A stretch of 64,000 nucleotides of DNA from Burkholderiales bacterium (GTDB taxonomy: Bacteria > Pseudomonadota > Gammaproteobacteria > Burkholderiales > Ga0077523), in assembly GCA_019747905.1 (NCBI GenBank), contig JAIEQG010000034.1, positions 110,290-174,289 of the forward strand. Direction: 5' to 3'. The notes beneath the pieces are model-generated. The model saw nothing but the letters and a program-made list of their open reading frames with translations. It was not told where the DNA came from and did no database searches. Positions 17,175-25,872 of the stretch are shown here, piece after piece (positions within the stretch are counted from its first letter, which is position 1; the number at the start of each line of letters is the position of its first letter). The position numbers were made by a program, and so were the translations under genes.

Positions 17175-17663
17175 TCAGGGCAGCCGGTAGTCGACCTTCT
17201 GGTCGCAGGTCCATTGCCCTGCGTTGAAGTTCACCGGAACGCACTTGAACGACCAGCCGCCGGTGATCCCTGCGAACTTGCCGGTACCCGCGATGAACCT
17301 GCCCGAACCCTCGTAGGGCGCATTGGCCACGGTGTTGCCGGTCCATTCGCCATGCACCTTGTCGGCCCCGTCGGCGAAGGTGCACACACCCTTGCTGGGT
17401 CCGGCGCCGTTGACGAGATCGAGGTAGCCGGCGCACGTCACCGGATTGGCGTGGAACAACCCGGCGCCGGCACCGTTGTAGCTGATGCCGAGCCAGGTTC
17501 CGACCCAGTAGAGCCGCGCATCGGTGACCTGGTGGACATCGCCGGAACCCTTGTATGCGGTGTGCAGCGCGAGCGAGCCGCTCTTGGGGATCGATTGTGC
17601 GTCTGCACCTGCCGCGGCCATGGCGAGCGCCATCGCCAATAGTGACTTCCTGATAGTCGTCAT
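17175..17663 (-). CDS. small exported protein of unknown function
   Basis: A 162-residue secreted protein. The signal peptide MTTIRKSLLAMALAMAAAGADA is followed by a beta-rich, glycine-rich mature part with repeated G-S-G-D/R turns (YKGSGDVHQV, YEGSGRFIAG, GTGKFAGITGGWSF). The strand pattern and length recall small beta-barrels of the allene-oxide-cyclase or lipocalin type, but I cannot name the family. Four cysteines in the mature part suggest disulfides. ATG 17663 follows GGAG; the longer track start at 17714 adds nothing recognisable. It ends 9 bp from the convergent regulator gene. Confidence 0.65.
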   Translation of the reverse strand: MTTIRKSLLAMALAMAAAGADAQSIPKSGSLALHTAYKGSGDVHQVTDARLYWVGTWLGISYNGAGAGLFHANPVTCAGYLDLVNGAGPSKGVCTFADGADKVHGEWTGNTVANAPYEGSGRFIAGTGKFAGITGGWSFKCVPVNFNAGQWTCDQKVDYRLP

Positions 17664-17760
17664 GGGTACGCTCCGTGGAAGGACTCGGTGCGAGTCCGGC
17701 GAGAGCGTAAGCACGACGGCTTGACGAATCCCTGACGGATTCGCGCCGTCGCACCGGTGG

Positions 17761-20700
17761 TTACTGCTGCGCCTGCGTCGCCTGGCTCGCGGACGACGCC
17801 CCGGCCACGCCGTAGTCCGGCGCGCGCCGGAGGTCCAGCGTCATGGGGAAACGCCGGTTCGCCTGCTCCGGCCGGTACGGCATCGGCCCCGGCGTGTGTC
17901 CGATGGCCTGGAACCGTGCCACCCGGCGGGCTTCCGCTTCGTTTGCGTTGACCGGGAAGCGCTCGTAGTTGCGCCCGCCCGGATGCATGACGTGGTAGGT
18001 GCAGCCGCCCAGTGCGCGACCGCTGCCCGTGTCGTAGAGATCGAACACCAGCGGCGCGTGGACCTTGATGGTCGGATGCAGGGCCGAAGGCGGTTGCCAC
18101 GCGCGGTAGCGAACCCCGGCCACGTACTCGCCGCGCGTGCCGGTGGCAGCGAGCGGCAGCGGGCGCCCGTTGCACAGCACGACGAAGCGGTGACCGGCGA
18201 GGTGCCGCACCTTGACCTGCATGCGCTCCACCGAGGAATCGACGTAGCGCGTCGTGCCGCTGCCCGCCACCTCCTCGCCCAGCACGTGCCAGGGCTCGAG
18301 GGCCTGCCGCAGTTCCAGTTCGATTCCCTGGTGAACCACGGTGCCGAAGCGCGGGAAGCGGAACTCGAAGAACGGTGCGAACCATTGGGCGTCGAACGCG
18401 TAGCCGGCGCGATTCAGGTCCTCGATCACTTCCTCCATGTCGTGCGCGATGAAATGCGGCAGGAGGAAGCGGTCGTGCAGGCTCGTGCCCCATTCGATCA
18501 GGCGATTCTCGCACGGGGTCTTCCAGAAGCGCGCGATCAAGGCCCGCAACAGCAGGAGTTGCACCGAACTCATCTGCCAGTGCGGCGGCATCTCGAAGGC
18601 CCGGAATTCGAGCAGGCCGAGGCGACCCGTGGGCCCGTCGGGCGAATAGAGCTTGTCGATGGAAAACTCGGCCCGGTGCGTGTTGCCGGTGACATCGATC
18701 AGCAGGTTGCGCAGCAGGCGGTCGACCAGCCACGGCTCCGGCGTTTCCTCGCCGGACTTCGCGGCCCGCGTCATTTCCTGGAATGCGATCTCGAGCTCGT
18801 ACAGGCTGTCGTCGCGCGCCTCGTCCACCCGCGGCGCCTGGCTGGTGGGGCCGATGAACATGCCGGAAAAGAGATACGACAATGCCGGGTGGTTCTGCCA
18901 ATAGGTGATGAGGCTGCGCAACAGATCGGGCCGGCGCAGCAGCGGACTGTCCGCCGGTGTGGCACCTCCGACGGTCACGTGGTTGCCGCCGCCGGTGCCG
19001 GTGTGCCGACCATCGAGCATGAATTTCTCGGTGGAAAGGCGCGTGAGCCGCGCGTCTTCGTACAGCGCACGGGTGTTCGCCGTGAGTTCGCTCCACGAAG
19101 CCACCGGATGCACGTTCACCTCGATCACGCCCGGGTCTGGAGTCACGAACAGGCGCTTCAACCGCGGGTCGTAGGGCGGCAGGTAGCCCTCGATGCGCAC
19201 CGGCGCACGGCACCGCGCGGCAGCATCCTCGACCCTTGCGATCAGTTCGACGTATTCGTCGCCCGATGCCACGGGCGGCAGGAACACGTTGAGGCACCCG
19301 TCGCGCACCTCGACGCACAACGCGGTCCGGACCACTTCGCGTGCTGACCGGCCTTTTTCCAGCTTGACCGGTTGCGGCTTCTCCGGGTCTTCGCCCTGCT
19401 GTTGAGCGGTACCACCGAGCGCACTCTTCTTCTCGAACGGATCGGGTTCGTGCAACGGCTCCACGTCTTCCGGGGCGACCATCGGCAGCGAAGCGAGCGG
19501 CAGGCGATAGCCCATGGGCGAGTCCCCGCCGATCAGGTACAGATGCTCCCGCGGCAACGGCCACGGCGAGCTGATCCAGGCGCGTTTGCCTGCAGCGGCG
19601 GGCTGCGCCTTGAGAGGCAGCACGAAGCCAACCGGATCACCCAGCTTGCCGTCGAGCAACCGGGCGAGCTTGCTGCGCTCCTCGGGCGCCTTCAGGTCGC
19701 GCTCCAGCGGATCGACGTTGAGCGGCTTCTGACGCTCCTCGTGCGCCGCGTTCCAGACATCCTCGTAGGCGGCAACCACGTAGTCGGGATGCAGGCCCAG
19801 CAGGCCGGCCAGGGTCACGGTGAAACGCAACGCATCCGCATGACCCGCGTTGCCCTTGGCGTCGCCCGCGAGCCAGCGCGGCTCCTTCCACAACGCAGTA
19901 CCGTCGTTGCGCCACAGGACGCCCAAGGCCCAGCGCGGCAGCGGCTCGCCGGGATACCACTTGCCCTGGCCGTGGTACAGCATGCCGCCGGGCGCGAAGC
20001 GATCCTTCAATCGCAGCAACAGTTCGCCGGCCAGTTCGCGCTTGCGTTCACCGAAGGCGGCGTAGTTCCACTCGAGGCCGTCCATGTCGTCCACCGACAC
20101 GAACGTGGGCTCGCCGCCCATGGTGAGACGGACGTCCCAGGCACGCAATTGCGTGTCCACCTGTTCACCGACGCGATCGATGCGCTGCCACTGTTCCTCG
20201 GTGTAGGGCTTCGTGACGCGCGGGTCCTCGTGGACGCGCGTGACCTTCATCTCGAAACTGAATTGCACTTCACACGGATCGGTGAAGCCTGTCACCGCTG
20301 CCGCACTCGACGGTTGCGCGGTAGCCGCGAGCGGAATGTGCCCTTCGCCGGCCATGAGACCGGAGGTCGCATCGAGACCGACCCAACCGGCACCGGGCAG
20401 GTACACCTCGGCCCACGCGTGCAGGTCGGTAAAGTCGCGCTCCGGTCCGGCGGGACCGTCGAGCGCCTTCACGTCGGGGGTCAACTGGATGAGATAACCG
20501 GATACGAAGCGCGCCGCGAGCCCCAGGTGCCGCAGGATCTGCACGAGCAGCCAGCCGGAATCGCGGCACGATCCGGAGGCCTTCTCCAGCGTTTCCTCGG
20601 GTGCCTGTACCCCAGGTTCCATCCGCACGATGTAGCGGATGGCGTGCTGCAATCGCTGGTTGAGCGCGACCAGCATGTCCACGGTAGGCATCGGCTGTGC

Positions 20701-21117
20701 GAGGTGATCGCGCCGGAAGGCCTCGACCCACGCCTTCAGCTTTGGCGTGAGCGGATCGGTTTCGAGGAACGGGGCCAGTTCACGGCGGGTGATGTCCGCA
20801 TACTCGAACGGAAAGCGCTCGGCGCTGCGATCGAGGAAGAAATCGAACGGATTGATGACCGTCATGTCGGCCACCAGGTCCACCACGACCTTAAGCTCGC
20901 GCGCCTTTTCGGGAAACACGAGCCGCGCGACGAAGTTGCCGTAAGGATCCTGCTGCCAGTTGATGAAATGCTTGGCGGGCAGGATCTTGAGCGAGTAGCT
21001 CTCGATGGGCGTGCGGCAATGGGCCGCGGGCCGCAGGCGGATCTCGTGCGGCGACAGGTTCACCGCCCGGTCGAACCGGTAGTGGGTCTCGTGGTAGAGG
21101 GCGACGCGAATCGTCAT
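17761..21117 (-). CDS. transglutaminase-like cysteine protease fused to DUF2126 (Anbu operon)
   Basis: A 1118-residue cytoplasmic protein. Residues 1-290 are a bacterial transglutaminase-like domain: N-terminal YHETHYRFDRAVNLSPHEIRLRP, active Cys in GSCRDSGW (about 185), His in LHAWAEVY (about 233) and Asp in GLDATSG (about 248), so the triad is complete. Residues from about 330 to the end are DUF2126 (GGEPTFVSVDDMDGLEWN, HTGTGGGNHVTVGG, GNTHRAEFSIDKLYSPDG). This fusion is one of the standard members of the Anbu-associated gene set and is thought to act on a peptide made by the ATP-grasp/alpha-E proteins. It is the last gene of the operon, 104 bp after the Anbu gene. Confidence 0.93.
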   Translation of the reverse strand: MTIRVALYHETHYRFDRAVNLSPHEIRLRPAAHCRTPIESYSLKILPAKHFINWQQDPYGNFVARLVFPEKARELKVVVDLVADMTVINPFDFFLDRSAERFPFEYADITRRELAPFLETDPLTPKLKAWVEAFRRDHLAQPMPTVDMLVALNQRLQHAIRYIVRMEPGVQAPEETLEKASGSCRDSGWLLVQILRHLGLAARFVSGYLIQLTPDVKALDGPAGPERDFTDLHAWAEVYLPGAGWVGLDATSGLMAGEGHIPLAATAQPSSAAAVTGFTDPCEVQFSFEMKVTRVHEDPRVTKPYTEEQWQRIDRVGEQVDTQLRAWDVRLTMGGEPTFVSVDDMDGLEWNYAAFGERKRELAGELLLRLKDRFAPGGMLYHGQGKWYPGEPLPRWALGVLWRNDGTALWKEPRWLAGDAKGNAGHADALRFTVTLAGLLGLHPDYVVAAYEDVWNAAHEERQKPLNVDPLERDLKAPEERSKLARLLDGKLGDPVGFVLPLKAQPAAAGKRAWISSPWPLPREHLYLIGGDSPMGYRLPLASLPMVAPEDVEPLHEPDPFEKKSALGGTAQQQGEDPEKPQPVKLEKGRSAREVVRTALCVEVRDGCLNVFLPPVASGDEYVELIARVEDAAARCRAPVRIEGYLPPYDPRLKRLFVTPDPGVIEVNVHPVASWSELTANTRALYEDARLTRLSTEKFMLDGRHTGTGGGNHVTVGGATPADSPLLRRPDLLRSLITYWQNHPALSYLFSGMFIGPTSQAPRVDEARDDSLYELEIAFQEMTRAAKSGEETPEPWLVDRLLRNLLIDVTGNTHRAEFSIDKLYSPDGPTGRLGLLEFRAFEMPPHWQMSSVQLLLLRALIARFWKTPCENRLIEWGTSLHDRFLLPHFIAHDMEEVIEDLNRAGYAFDAQWFAPFFEFRFPRFGTVVHQGIELELRQALEPWHVLGEEVAGSGTTRYVDSSVERMQVKVRHLAGHRFVVLCNGRPLPLAATGTRGEYVAGVRYRAWQPPSALHPTIKVHAPLVFDLYDTGSGRALGGCTYHVMHPGGRNYERFPVNANEAEARRVARFQAIGHTPGPMPYRPEQANRRFPMTLDLRRAPDYGVAGASSASQATQAQQ

Positions 21118-21149
21118 CGTCAGGCGTCAGGCATCAGCGGTCACGCATC

Positions 21150-21218
21150 GGGAATCAGGAATCAGGTGAACTGCGCGGAGTCGATATGACTGATACCAGA
21201 TACCTGACTCCTGATCCC
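21150..21218. repeat. intergenic inverted repeat between Anbu and transglutaminase genes
   Basis: GGGAATCAGGAATCAGG (21150-21166) is nearly the reverse complement of CCTGACTCCTGATCCC (21203-21218), with about 36 bases between. On RNA this would form a strong stem-loop in the 104-bp gap between two genes of one operon. It may be a processing or partial termination signal, or a REP-like element (inference). Confidence 0.6.
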
Positions 21219-21221
21219 TGT

Positions 21222-21956
21222 TCAGGACAGCCAGTCCGGATTCGGCAACTCGCCGAACACCCTCCGCAAGCCGCCGCCCCAGCCCTGGCGCAGCATGGTG
21301 AAGTACGGATCGCCCTCGGCGATGCGCTTGTGGATGCCGACCCGCATGGAATCCTTCGGCAGCCACAGCATCTCCACCGGCAGACCCACCGAGATGTTGG
21401 AACGGATGGTGGAATCGAACGAGATCAGCACGCACTTCGCGGCTTCTGCCACCGAGGTACCGGAGGAGATCACGCGGTCGAGCACCGGCTTGCCGTACTT
21501 GCTCTCGCCCACCTGGAAATAGATGGAATCCGGGGTCGCCTCGATGAAGTTGCCCTGCGAATAGATGTTGAAGAGCCGCGGTTGCTCGCCCGCGATCTGG
21601 CCGCCCAGCAGCAGCGTGGCGTTGAAATCGATGTTGCCCTGCATGAGGTACGGCCCATCGCGCCGCTGCATCTCGCGCAGCGCGTCGCCCACCATGGTGG
21701 CCACGTCGTACAGGCTGCGCGCACTCCAGATGGTTTCGCTGCCCGGTTCGGCGTGGGCATGACGGTCCAGGATGTTGATCACACCCTGGGTGATGGCCAG
21801 GTTGCCGGACGACAGCAGCACCAGGACGCGCTCGTCCTTGCGCTCGAACACCTTCATCTTGCTGAAGGTGGCGACATGGTCGACACCGGCATTGGTGCGC
21901 GAATCGGATGCGAACAGCATCCCGGAATCGAGCGATATGGCTACGCAGTACGTCAC
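21222..21956 (-). CDS. Anbu proteasome-like beta-subunit protease (peptidase, Ntn hydrolase)
   Basis: A 244-residue protein of the bacterial Anbu/BPH type, ancestral-beta-subunit relatives of HslV and the 20S proteasome. The protein starts MTYCVAISLDSGMLFASDSR. After removal of Met the nucleophile would be Thr1, with Asp17 in FASDSR and a lysine in FSKMK near position 32-34, which is the proteasome-type active-site arrangement. The C-terminal half (YFQVGESKYGKPVLDRVISS, SFDSTIRSNISVGLP) matches Anbu. Its partner genes upstream and downstream are the classic Anbu neighbours. It probably degrades or trims a peptide linked to the alpha-E/ATP-grasp pathway, although the substrate is not established. 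Confidence 0.95.
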   Translation of the reverse strand: MTYCVAISLDSGMLFASDSRTNAGVDHVATFSKMKVFERKDERVLVLLSSGNLAITQGVINILDRHAHAEPGSETIWSARSLYDVATMVGDALREMQRRDGPYLMQGNIDFNATLLLGGQIAGEQPRLFNIYSQGNFIEATPDSIYFQVGESKYGKPVLDRVISSGTSVAEAAKCVLISFDSTIRSNISVGLPVEMLWLPKDSMRVGIHKRIAEGDPYFTMLRQGWGGGLRRVFGELPNPDWLS

Positions 21957-22090
21957 GGCTGTTCCCCGCCCTCGTGTTCTCGGTCTGGGACGGCACTATA
22001 GCCAACCGCCCTGACCTGCGCCAACGGCGCTCACGCGACGCGCCCGGGCTGCCCTCGCCACCCGGCATGGACTTCGGCGACCACCGCGGA

Positions 22091-23068
22091 TCATGCCGCC
22101 AGCACCTGCTGCTGAACCTGGCGCTGCCCCGCGCTGAAGAACGCCCGGGCCACCTCGTCGCTCAGAACGCCGGTCCGGTGCAGGAACTCCGTCAGGTATT
22201 CGTGCAGGCCGGCGGAGAAGATCGTGTCGACCCGGCCGAACTGCAGTCCCGCATGCATCTCGCCCGCCAGCCGCGTGGCCTCGTTCGGTTGACCCCGCGA
22301 AATCGCGCGCAGGATCTCGTAGGCCTCGCGCATGCAATGGTGCAGGCTGCGCGGCATGTCGGCGCGCAGGATGAGCAACTCGGCCACCCGCAGCGGCGTG
22401 ATAACGTCGCGGTACACCTTGCGGTATGACTCGAAGGACGACACCGAACGCAGTACGGCCGCCCATTGGTAGTAGTCCACGGCCCCGCCGACGTCCTGCA
22501 GCCTCGGCAGCAGCACGTGGTACTTCACGTCCAGGATGCGCGCCGTGTTGTCGACCCGCTCCATGAAGGTGCCCAGGCGATTGAACTGGAAGGCCTCGTC
22601 CTGCAGCATGGTGCCGACCGTGACGCCGCGAAAAAGGTGCGAACGCTCCTTGACCCATTCGAACAGCGTCAGCAGCCGGTCGGAGGTGAGCTCTGCGTCG
22701 GTCACCTTCTGGATCTCGAGCCAGGTGGCATTGATCATCTCCCACATCTCGGAGGTGATGCGTCCGCGCACCGCCCTCGCGTTCTCGCGCGCGGCCCGCG
22801 CGCACGAAACGATGCTCGACGGACTGTCCGGGTCGAGGGTCATGAAATGCAGCACGCCGCGCGCATTGACCTCGTCGTAGCGGCCGGTGAAGGGATACAG
22901 CGTACCCGTGATGTTGAGCGGCGCGTACCACTCCTGGTCGGCGAGGCGCGCGTCCTTGGGCACCAGCGACATGCGGTATGTCACGTCCAGAATGCGCGCG
23001 GTGTTCTCCATGCGCTCGACGTAGCGGGCCATCCAGTAGAGATTCGAGGCGGTGCGGCTCAGCATCAT
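22091..23068 (-). CDS. alpha-E domain-containing protein (DUF403, Anbu operon)
   Basis: A 325-residue all-helical protein. It opens MLSRTASNLYWMARYVERMENTARILDV, a hallmark of the alpha-E superfamily, and repeats a related element later (RLGTFMERVDNTARILDV), so the domain shows internal duplication. In the literature alpha-E proteins are predicted partners of the circularly permuted ATP-grasp peptide ligases in the same operon. Either of two adjacent ATGs (23068, 23065) can start it. It sits 119 bp after the ATP-grasp gene and 135 bp before the Anbu gene. Confidence 0.93.
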   Translation of the reverse strand: MMLSRTASNLYWMARYVERMENTARILDVTYRMSLVPKDARLADQEWYAPLNITGTLYPFTGRYDEVNARGVLHFMTLDPDSPSSIVSCARAARENARAVRGRITSEMWEMINATWLEIQKVTDAELTSDRLLTLFEWVKERSHLFRGVTVGTMLQDEAFQFNRLGTFMERVDNTARILDVKYHVLLPRLQDVGGAVDYYQWAAVLRSVSSFESYRKVYRDVITPLRVAELLILRADMPRSLHHCMREAYEILRAISRGQPNEATRLAGEMHAGLQFGRVDTIFSAGLHEYLTEFLHRTGVLSDEVARAFFSAGQRQVQQQVLAA

Positions 23069-23084
23069 CGTAAAGGCCTCGCCT

Positions 23085-23177
23085 CGTCACTCGTCACTCG
23101 TGACTGGAGGTCCGAGTTTCGGGAAGCATGATCGAACGGGAAGACGGAAGTCACGGGTCGCCGGTCACGAGTCACGG
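23085..23177. repeat. intergenic inverted GTCACGAGT repeats between ATP-grasp and alpha-E genes
   Basis: CGTCACTCGTCACTCGTGACTGG (23085-23107) holds two direct copies of TCGTCAC. Its ACTCGTGAC part is reverse-complementary to GTCACGAGT in CCGGTCACGAGTCACGG (23161-23177). This fills the only sizeable gap between the first two genes of the Anbu operon and could fold as an RNA stem-loop. The role is unknown. Confidence 0.5.
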
Positions 23178-23186
23178 ATTCCGGGG

Positions 23187-24605
23187 TCACGAATTCAGTA
23201 TCCACGTGTCCTTCGTCCCGCCGCCCTGGGACGAATTCACCACCAGCGAGCCTTCGCGCAACGCGACGCGCGTCAGCCCGCCGGGACACATCACCACGTC
23301 CTTGCCCGACAGCACGAAGGGCCGCAAGTCGATGTGGCGCGGTGCGACCCCTTGATCGACGAAGATGGGACAGGTGGACAGGGACAGTGTCGGCTGGCTG
23401 ATGAAGTTCTCCGGGCCGTCGAGGATGCGCTGGCGATAGGCTTCGCGCTCGCGCTCGGTGCTGGTGGGGCCGATCAGCATGCCGTAGCCGCCTGAGCCAT
23501 GTACTTCCTTCACCACCAGTTCCTCGAGGTGCGCGAGGGTGTATTCGAGATCTTCGCGGTTGCGCAGCTGCCACGTGGGCACGTTGTTGAGCAGCGGCTC
23601 CTCGCCGAGATAGAACCGGATCATGTCCGGCACGAACGGATAGATGGACTTGTCGTCGGCCACGCCGGTGCCCACGGCATTGCACAGCGTGACACGGCCA
23701 CGCCGATAGGCACTCACCAGGCCCGGAACACCCAGCATCGAGTCCGGCCGGAACACCTGCGGATCCAGGAAGTCGTCGTCGATCCGGCGATAGACCACGT
23801 CGACCCGCTGCGGACCCGCCGTGGTGCGCATGTACACGGTGTCGTCGGCGACGAACAGGTCGGCGCCTTCGACCAGTTCGATGCCCATCTGCTGCGCGAG
23901 GAACGCGTGCTCGAAGTAGGCGCTGTTGAATTGTCCCGGTGTGAGCAGCACCACCACCGGGTTCTCGATATTGGCCGGCGCAACGGCGCGCAGCGTATCG
24001 AGCAGCAGGTCGGGGTAGTGCTCGACCGGCGCGATCGACTGGCGCGCGAACAGCTCCGGCACCAGCCGCATCATCATCTTGCGGTTCTCGAGCATGTACG
24101 ACACGCCCGACGGGGTGCGCAGGTTGTCCTCCAGCACGTAGTATTCGCCGGCGCCGGCGCGCACCAGGTCGATGCCGGCCACGTGGGCGTAGATGCCCCC
24201 CGGCACGTCGACCCCCACCATTTCCTGCTTGAATAGCTTGTTGCCGTTGATGCGCTCCACCGGCATCTTGCCGGCCCGCAGGATCTCCTGGTCGTGGTAG
24301 ACGTCGTGCAGGTACATGTTGAGCGCCCGCACGCGTTGCTTGAGGCCGCGCTCCAGCAGCCGCCACTCGGCAGCGGGAATGATGTGCGGCAGCATGTCGA
24401 ACGGAATCAATCGTTCGGCACCGGCATCCTCGCCATAGACCGCGAACGTGATGCCGACGCGGTGGAAGAGCATGTTGGCCGCCTCGCGCATCTGCTTGAT
24501 GCGATCGAGCGGTGTGGCGCCGATCCAGTCCGCGAGCGCCTGGTAGTGGGACCGCACGGTACCGTCCGCCAGGTACATCTCGTTGAAGTAGGAATCGAAG
24601 GACAT
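23187..24605 (-). CDS. circularly permuted ATP-grasp peptide ligase-like protein (DUF404/DUF407, Anbu operon)
   Basis: A 472-residue cytoplasmic enzyme of the circularly permuted type 2 ATP-grasp family. Diagnostic stretches are SYFNEMYLADGTVRSHY at the N terminus, YYVLEDNLRTPSGVSYMLEN (a metal/ATP-binding strand with Glu, Asp and Asn), LTPGQFNSAYFEHAFLA, VFRPDSMLGVPGL, CNAVGTGVADDKSIYPFVPD and VVKEVHGSGGYGMLIGP, the glycine-rich loop that replaces the ATP-grasp lid after permutation. The family is predicted to form amide bonds in a small peptide. It is the first gene of the operon; start ATG 24605 lies 69 bp from the palindrome upstream. Confidence 0.95.
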   Translation of the reverse strand: MSFDSYFNEMYLADGTVRSHYQALADWIGATPLDRIKQMREAANMLFHRVGITFAVYGEDAGAERLIPFDMLPHIIPAAEWRLLERGLKQRVRALNMYLHDVYHDQEILRAGKMPVERINGNKLFKQEMVGVDVPGGIYAHVAGIDLVRAGAGEYYVLEDNLRTPSGVSYMLENRKMMMRLVPELFARQSIAPVEHYPDLLLDTLRAVAPANIENPVVVLLTPGQFNSAYFEHAFLAQQMGIELVEGADLFVADDTVYMRTTAGPQRVDVVYRRIDDDFLDPQVFRPDSMLGVPGLVSAYRRGRVTLCNAVGTGVADDKSIYPFVPDMIRFYLGEEPLLNNVPTWQLRNREDLEYTLAHLEELVVKEVHGSGGYGMLIGPTSTEREREAYRQRILDGPENFISQPTLSLSTCPIFVDQGVAPRHIDLRPFVLSGKDVVMCPGGLTRVALREGSLVVNSSQGGGTKDTWILNS

Positions 24606-24673
24606 GGGTCTCTAGCCGCGACTTTGCATCGTTGTTTGCCCCGTCCTGGTGCAACCGCTGTGCCACGCCTCGC

Positions 24674-24694
24674 GCGATACGGGATTCGTATCGC
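24674..24694. promoter_or_regulatory. perfect 8-bp palindrome upstream of the Anbu operon
   Basis: GCGATACG-GGATT-CGTATCGC is a perfect dyad with an 8-bp arm and a 5-base centre in the 203-bp region before the ATP-grasp gene. Its size and position fit a repressor or activator operator for the operon. No cognate regulator is next to it, so the assignment is inference. Confidence 0.5.
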
Positions 24695-24808
24695 AATCAT
24701 GCGCTTGCACGAGTTTCACCGCCATGCCCCGGAATGACCGCCGGGGCGTCGCACCACCTTCGAGCATTGTCGCGAACGCACGCACCGTGGCGACGCAACG
24801 CCCCTTCG

Positions 24809-25384
24809 TCATTGCAGTCTGGCCGCAACCCGCACGGCTTCCGCCGCCACGCCATGGACCATCTCCACCTGCTTCGGATCCTTCAGTGCGCCGTCCGCCG
24901 CGAACGCTTCCGCCGCACGCGGAATCGCCGCGCGCTGCGGCAGCACCAGGCAGCCCAGCGACATCAGGATACCGCGGACCGCCTCGAGCGAGCGCACCGC
25001 TCCGAAAGGTCCCGGCGAAGCGGAGAACAGGCCCGCCACCTTCCCCTCGTAGGGAACGCGCCCCGATTCCGCGCCGTCCTGGCGCGAGATCCAATCGATG
25101 GTGTTCTTCAACACCGCGGTCACGGATGTGTTGTATTCCGGACAGGCGATCAGGAAACCGTGGTGTGCCTTGAACAGCGACTTCAACTCCCGTGCAGCGG
25201 CCGGAATGCCTTGGGCCGCTTCGAGGTCACCGTCGTACAACGGCATGGCGAAATCCTTGAGGTCGATCGGGGTGACCTCGGCACCGGCGGCGCGGGCACC
25301 GGCAACAGCAATGGCGAGCAGCTTGCGGTTGAACGAGGCAGCACGCAGGCTGCCGGCGAAGGCGACGAGGCGGGGTGTGGTCAT
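24809..25384 (-). CDS. NAD(P)H-dependent FMN reductase
   Basis: A 191-residue flavodoxin-fold quinone/flavin reductase of the NADPH-dependent FMN reductase family (ChrR/YieF/azoreductase-like). FAGSLRAASFNRKL at residues 9-22 is the phosphate-binding loop for FMN, and CPEYNTSVTAVLKNTIDWISR is the family's second flavin-binding signature. It lies upstream of the Anbu operon on the same strand but is separated by 203 bp holding a palindrome, so it is probably a separate unit. The physiological acceptor cannot be told from sequence. Confidence 0.9.
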   Translation of the reverse strand: MTTPRLVAFAGSLRAASFNRKLLAIAVAGARAAGAEVTPIDLKDFAMPLYDGDLEAAQGIPAAARELKSLFKAHHGFLIACPEYNTSVTAVLKNTIDWISRQDGAESGRVPYEGKVAGLFSASPGPFGAVRSLEAVRGILMSLGCLVLPQRAAIPRAAEAFAADGALKDPKQVEMVHGVAAEAVRVAARLQ

Positions 25385-25485
25385 CGGGCGGTCGAGAGAT
25401 GCGTGGACGGGCTGGATGATAGCGCCCGCCGCAAGGGGTCAACGATCGGGGAAAGGGCCTCAGGCCCCCGGGGGCAGGGTCGCCC

Positions 25486-25872
25486 TCAGACCTGGAGCAG
25501 GCTCACATGCGCCGCCACGACGCGCCACCCCTCCCCGGTCCGCACCCAGGTCTGGGTCTGGCGGCCGATCTTGGTACCCGGGGGTCGCAGGAACTCCGTG
25601 CAGGCGGTCGCGAAGTCGCTGCCGAAGGTCGTGATGACCGTGTTCTGCAGGGTGCGGGCGAGGTTCTGAGGCGAGCGCGCCTTGCGGAAAGCGATGATCG
25701 CGTCGCGGCCATAGAGGTTCTCGGTAGCACCGTAGCGCACCGTCAACGGACTGGCCCAGAAGAGTTCGTCGAGAGTCTCGACGTCGTTGCCCACCAGAGC
25801 CGCCTCGTAGCGTTCGAAGGCGGCGCGGACTTCCACCAGCACTTCGGGACGATTCACGTCGGACGCGTTCAT
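25486..25872 (-). CDS. atzH: AtzH-like protein (DUF3225, SnoaL/NTF2 fold)
   Basis: A 128-residue protein reading [25 protein letters not shown], then [20 protein letters not shown] and [19 protein letters not shown], the pattern of the AtzH/DUF3225 branch of the NTF2-like superfamily. In the cyanuric acid pathway AtzH is linked to AtzE and its adaptor AtzG, and has been reported to act on an unstable biuret-hydrolysis product. The ATG at 25872 overlaps the amidase stop as ATGA; the track's 26697 start is a shadow through the amidase. It is the last gene of the four-gene unit. Confidence 0.82.
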   Translation of the reverse strand: MNASDVNRPEVLVEVRAAFERYEAALVGNDVETLDELFWASPLTVRYGATENLYGRDAIIAFRKARSPQNLARTLQNTVITTFGSDFATACTEFLRPPGTKIGRQTQTWVRTGEGWRVVAAHVSLLQV

